Shown here one piece after another: positions 34,654-36,303 of a stretch of DNA of 36,303 bases. This DNA is from Kangiellaceae bacterium (GTDB taxonomy: Bacteria; Pseudomonadota; Gammaproteobacteria; Enterobacterales; Kangiellaceae), in the NCBI GenBank assembly GCA_016743995.1, contig JADGFG010000023.1:1-36303 (forward strand), written 5' to 3'. Both the position numbers and the translations under genes were made by a program. Each line of letters opens with the position of its first letter. Positions within the stretch are counted from its first letter, which is position 1. Below the pieces are notes generated by a model. It searched no databases and had not been told where the DNA came from. It saw nothing but the letters and a program-made list of their open reading frames with translations.

Positions 34654-35445
34654 TTAATTGTTTCTATTAAATAGTGCACAAAAACCAGACTTTAAACGCT
34701 CAATAACCGTTGGTTCCGATTTTATCGGCGAATCTACCAGAATAATACTGATGTTATCCTTACCACCCACAGCCTTCGCTTCGTCTACCAGTGTGGCAAG
34801 TTTTTCCTGGTTATCCAAATCCTGCTTTAAAACCGCTGCAATTTTTTCATCAGTCAGTTCATCAGTCAACCCATCACTACAGAGTAGTAACTGCTGACCC
34901 GCCAGCCAGCGACCTTTAACGGTATCTACACTGACAGTTTCGATTTCAAGTGAGCCTAAACATTGTGTAATCATATGTCTTTGTGGGTGCTTCAGTGCAT
35001 CTGTTGCGGAAATAAGCCCAGACTTCATCAACCTGACCACTAACGAATGATCTTCAGAAACCTGTGACAACCGGCGTTTATTCTCATCCCATAAATAAGC
35101 TCGGCTATCACCCACCCAGGCAACCTCATAATCGAGAATATCACTGGTGACCGCAACAATCGTCGTTCCCATACCATATTGATCACTGCCCTTGCTGCCA
35201 GCCTCCATAATACGGTGATGTGCCAGCTCTATGGCCTCGGTAAGCTTACCGGTCCGACTAAATTCTTCAGCAATCGTATCAGACGCCAGCTGACTGGCAA
35301 CTTCACCACAGGCATGTCCGCCCATGCCATCGGCCACCAACCACAGGTTGCCGCTACAATAAAGCGAATCTTCGTTAAGCTCGCGTACACTGCCTACATC
35401 AGTGATTTGAGCAAAACTGCTGATATTCTGGACATTAGTATCCAT
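34654..35445 (-). CDS. PP2C-family Ser/Thr protein phosphatase
   Basis: A soluble 263-residue phosphatase of the PP2C (PPM) family, expected to reverse the neighbouring kinase. Metal-binding residues are present: NED (24-26), DGMGGH (39-44), SDGLTDEL (about 190) and GGKDNISIILV near the end. The fold is complete at the usual bacterial length, with no added domains or membrane segment. It is the first gene of a three-gene operon with the FHA protein and the kinase, and the ATG follows a weak purine-rich ribosome-binding site. The divergent 125-base gap to ssrA should hold its promoter. Confidence 0.95.
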   Translation of the reverse strand: MDTNVQNISSFAQITDVGSVRELNEDSLYCSGNLWLVADGMGGHACGEVASQLASDTIAEEFSRTGKLTEAIELAHHRIMEAGSKGSDQYGMGTTIVAVTSDILDYEVAWVGDSRAYLWDENKRRLSQVSEDHSLVVRLMKSGLISATDALKHPQRHMITQCLGSLEIETVSVDTVKGRWLAGQQLLLCSDGLTDELTDEKIAAVLKQDLDNQEKLATLVDEAKAVGGKDNISIILVDSPIKSEPTVIERLKSGFCALFNRNN

Positions 35446-35570
35446 AGTTTTTTTCTACTTTCAGCAATAATTTCAAATATTTATGCTACAAATATTTTAT
35501 CTATGACATTAAGTGTGGCATAATTTAGTTAACCTTTCGAGTACTAAATCGATGCATAACCCACACTTTT

Positions 35571-35918
35571 GGGGGCGACATGGCTTCGACGAGGATTACA
35601 AAACTTGAGGTGCATGCCGAGGTGTCAGCGAACCTCGTACCCACTAGCTGAACTTGTATAGTTGCAAACGACAATAACTACGCTTTAGCCGCTTAAGGCT
35701 AACTGTTGCTTCTGAGCGTCACTGGTAGGAAGTTTAACAGTCATTTACAGAGACTCGCGTGTAAGGGCGTTTGCCCCCCAAGCGTTAAAACTAAGCAAAC
35801 TCGCTCGGAACCTCCTGTTAGTCGGATCAGTTCTGAGTTAATTTAAAGACTAACTAAGCATGTAGTGCCAAGAGCAGAGGATTTTCGGACGCGGGTTCGA
35901 TCCCCGCCGCCTCCACCA
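35571..35918 (+). ncRNA. ssrA: Transfer-messenger RNA (tmRNA, SsrA)
   Basis: One-piece tmRNA of 348 bases. The tRNA-like ends pair fully: GGGGGCG (35571-35577) with CGCCTCC (35908-35914), which includes the G3-U70 pair that marks alanine charging, then discriminator A and an encoded CCA (35916-35918). The conserved GGTGCATGCCGAGG (35610 region), the tag region, GACTAACTAAGCATGTAGT and TTCGGACGCGGGTTCGA are all recognisable against Escherichia coli tmRNA. It acts with SmpB to rescue stalled ribosomes and tag the peptide for ClpXP. SmpB is in the window but 6 kb away. A terminator follows immediately. Confidence 0.98.
35664..35696 (+). other. tmRNA proteolysis-tag reading frame
   Basis: The resume codon GCA starts ten codons, A-N-D-N-N-Y-A-L-A-A, ending in TAA at 35694-35696. 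With the alanine carried on tmRNA, the tag is AANDNNYALAA. It differs from the E. coli tag (AANDENYALAA) by Asn for Glu at the fourth encoded residue. The terminal ALAA recognised by ClpX is intact. Confidence 0.95.
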
Positions 35919-35922
35919 ATTT

Positions 35923-35955
35923 AAAAAGGCCAACCCTTCTCGGTTGGCCTTTTTT
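35923..35955 (+). terminator. Rho-independent terminator of ssrA
   Basis: AAGGCCAACC and GGTTGGCCTT form a strong stem with a 6-base loop, extended by A:T pairs and ending in a run of Ts to 35955. It starts five bases after the CCA end. Confidence 0.95.
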
Positions 35956-36303
35956 ATTACTACTCCCCCACTCTACACGCCATACAGCACAAGCCCTTAC
36001 GGACTTTAACCCATTTTAGTTTCAGACTTTCAAACATCAAATACTCTCTACTGCCGAATGCTCTCTACGGGTTAACAGCTGTTTGCGCTACAAAGTCCGA
36101 AAATCAGAAAAAACAACTTACAAATCAACAAGTAACGGCAGCAATCAAATAAGGGGTTTGATACTGGCATTGGACAGGCTGAGGGGAATAAACACTATAA
36201 AATCCGTAAGTTCTCAAAAAGCTGTGGCAGCGTAAGATATTGTCTATAAAGCTATACGTCAATAGATCACAGGTACTTCAGCAATAGATCAATGTAAATA
36301 AAT
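35956..36303. other. Gene-free sequence downstream of ssrA
   Basis: In these 348 bases I find no ribosome-binding site with a convincing frame, no RNA gene and no terminator. tmRNA 3' ends are common phage and island integration sites, but neither an integrase gene nor a second copy of the ssrA 3' end is visible before the window ends. The only structure is a 10-base direct repeat, CAATAGATCA, at 36260-36269 and 36282-36291, 22 bases apart. Confidence 0.6.

Noticed and set aside
35446-35570. A promoter for ssrA (CATAAT at 35519 or CATAAC at 35555)
   Set aside because: No -35 box at 15-19 bases matches well for either, so I could not choose a promoter.
35919-36303. A genomic island integrated at the ssrA 3' end
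   Set aside because: No integrase, no repeated ssrA 3' end and no change in composition visible before the window ends.
1-36303. CRISPR arrays, insertion sequences, tRNA or rRNA genes
   Set aside because: No regularly spaced repeat with unique spacers, no transposase-like frame, and no tRNA cloverleaf other than the tmRNA ends was found.

Overview
The window looks like chromosomal DNA of an AT-rich, Gram-negative gammaproteobacterium that swims with flagella and carries type IV pilus regulation. Evidence: MotA/MotB, a FimX-type protein, an EF-P beta-lysylation set (EpmA, EF-P with Lys34, EpmB), TolC, lipoprotein and SerB/ParC/ParE types, and a one-piece tmRNA with an ANDNNYALAA-type tag. As I recall it, the order rsgA / motB-motA / psd / PilZ-like gene / fimX / serB / parC / parE / cpdA / yqiB / nudF / tolC follows Pseudomonas aeruginosa, so a Pseudomonadales/Oceanospirillales-like marine lineage is likely. 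I cannot name a genus.

Layout. 1-5.6 kb: rsgA (+) converges on and overlaps a minus-strand unit motA-motB-(GAF-GAF-GGDEF-EAL). 5.8-9.4 kb: psd, then the EF-P module epmA, efp (minus) and epmB (plus). 9.4-13.7 kb: a PilZ-like protein and a catalytically degenerate FimX homologue. 13.8-18.6 kb: serB, a divergent YtjB/AhpA-like membrane protein, then a tight pair encoding a receiver-CheC fusion and a PAS-GGDEF diguanylate cyclase. 18.6-26.3 kb (minus): HDOD protein, parC, parE, cpdA, yqiB (DUF1249), nudF. 26.5-31.4 kb (plus): Pcm-like methyltransferase, tolC, smpB, LysM/TPR lipoprotein, ratA, ratB. 31.4-35.5 kb (minus): a small two-helix membrane protein, then a PP2C-FHA-Ser/Thr kinase operon. 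35.57-35.92 kb: ssrA with a strong terminator; the last 348 bases show no gene.

Functionally the window is rich in signalling. It holds four c-di-GMP-related proteins (a dual-domain enzyme attached to the flagellar stator operon, a PilZ-like protein, FimX, and an I-site-containing cyclase), cAMP hydrolysis (CpdA), an aspartyl-phosphate response regulator fused to a CheC-type phosphatase domain, and a Ser/Thr phosphorylation cassette with a periplasmic sensor. Both parts of trans-translation, SmpB and tmRNA, are here but 6 kb apart.

The most interesting items are the PP2C-FHA-kinase cassette, whose FHA protein carries a GarA-like T-x-V-F-x-A-D tail and whose kinase sensor resembles that of the YtjB/AhpA-like protein; the receiver-CheC/cyclase pair; a candidate intergenic small RNA between parE and cpdA; an operator-like inverted repeat on the tolC promoter; and several short tandem or inverted intergenic repeats.
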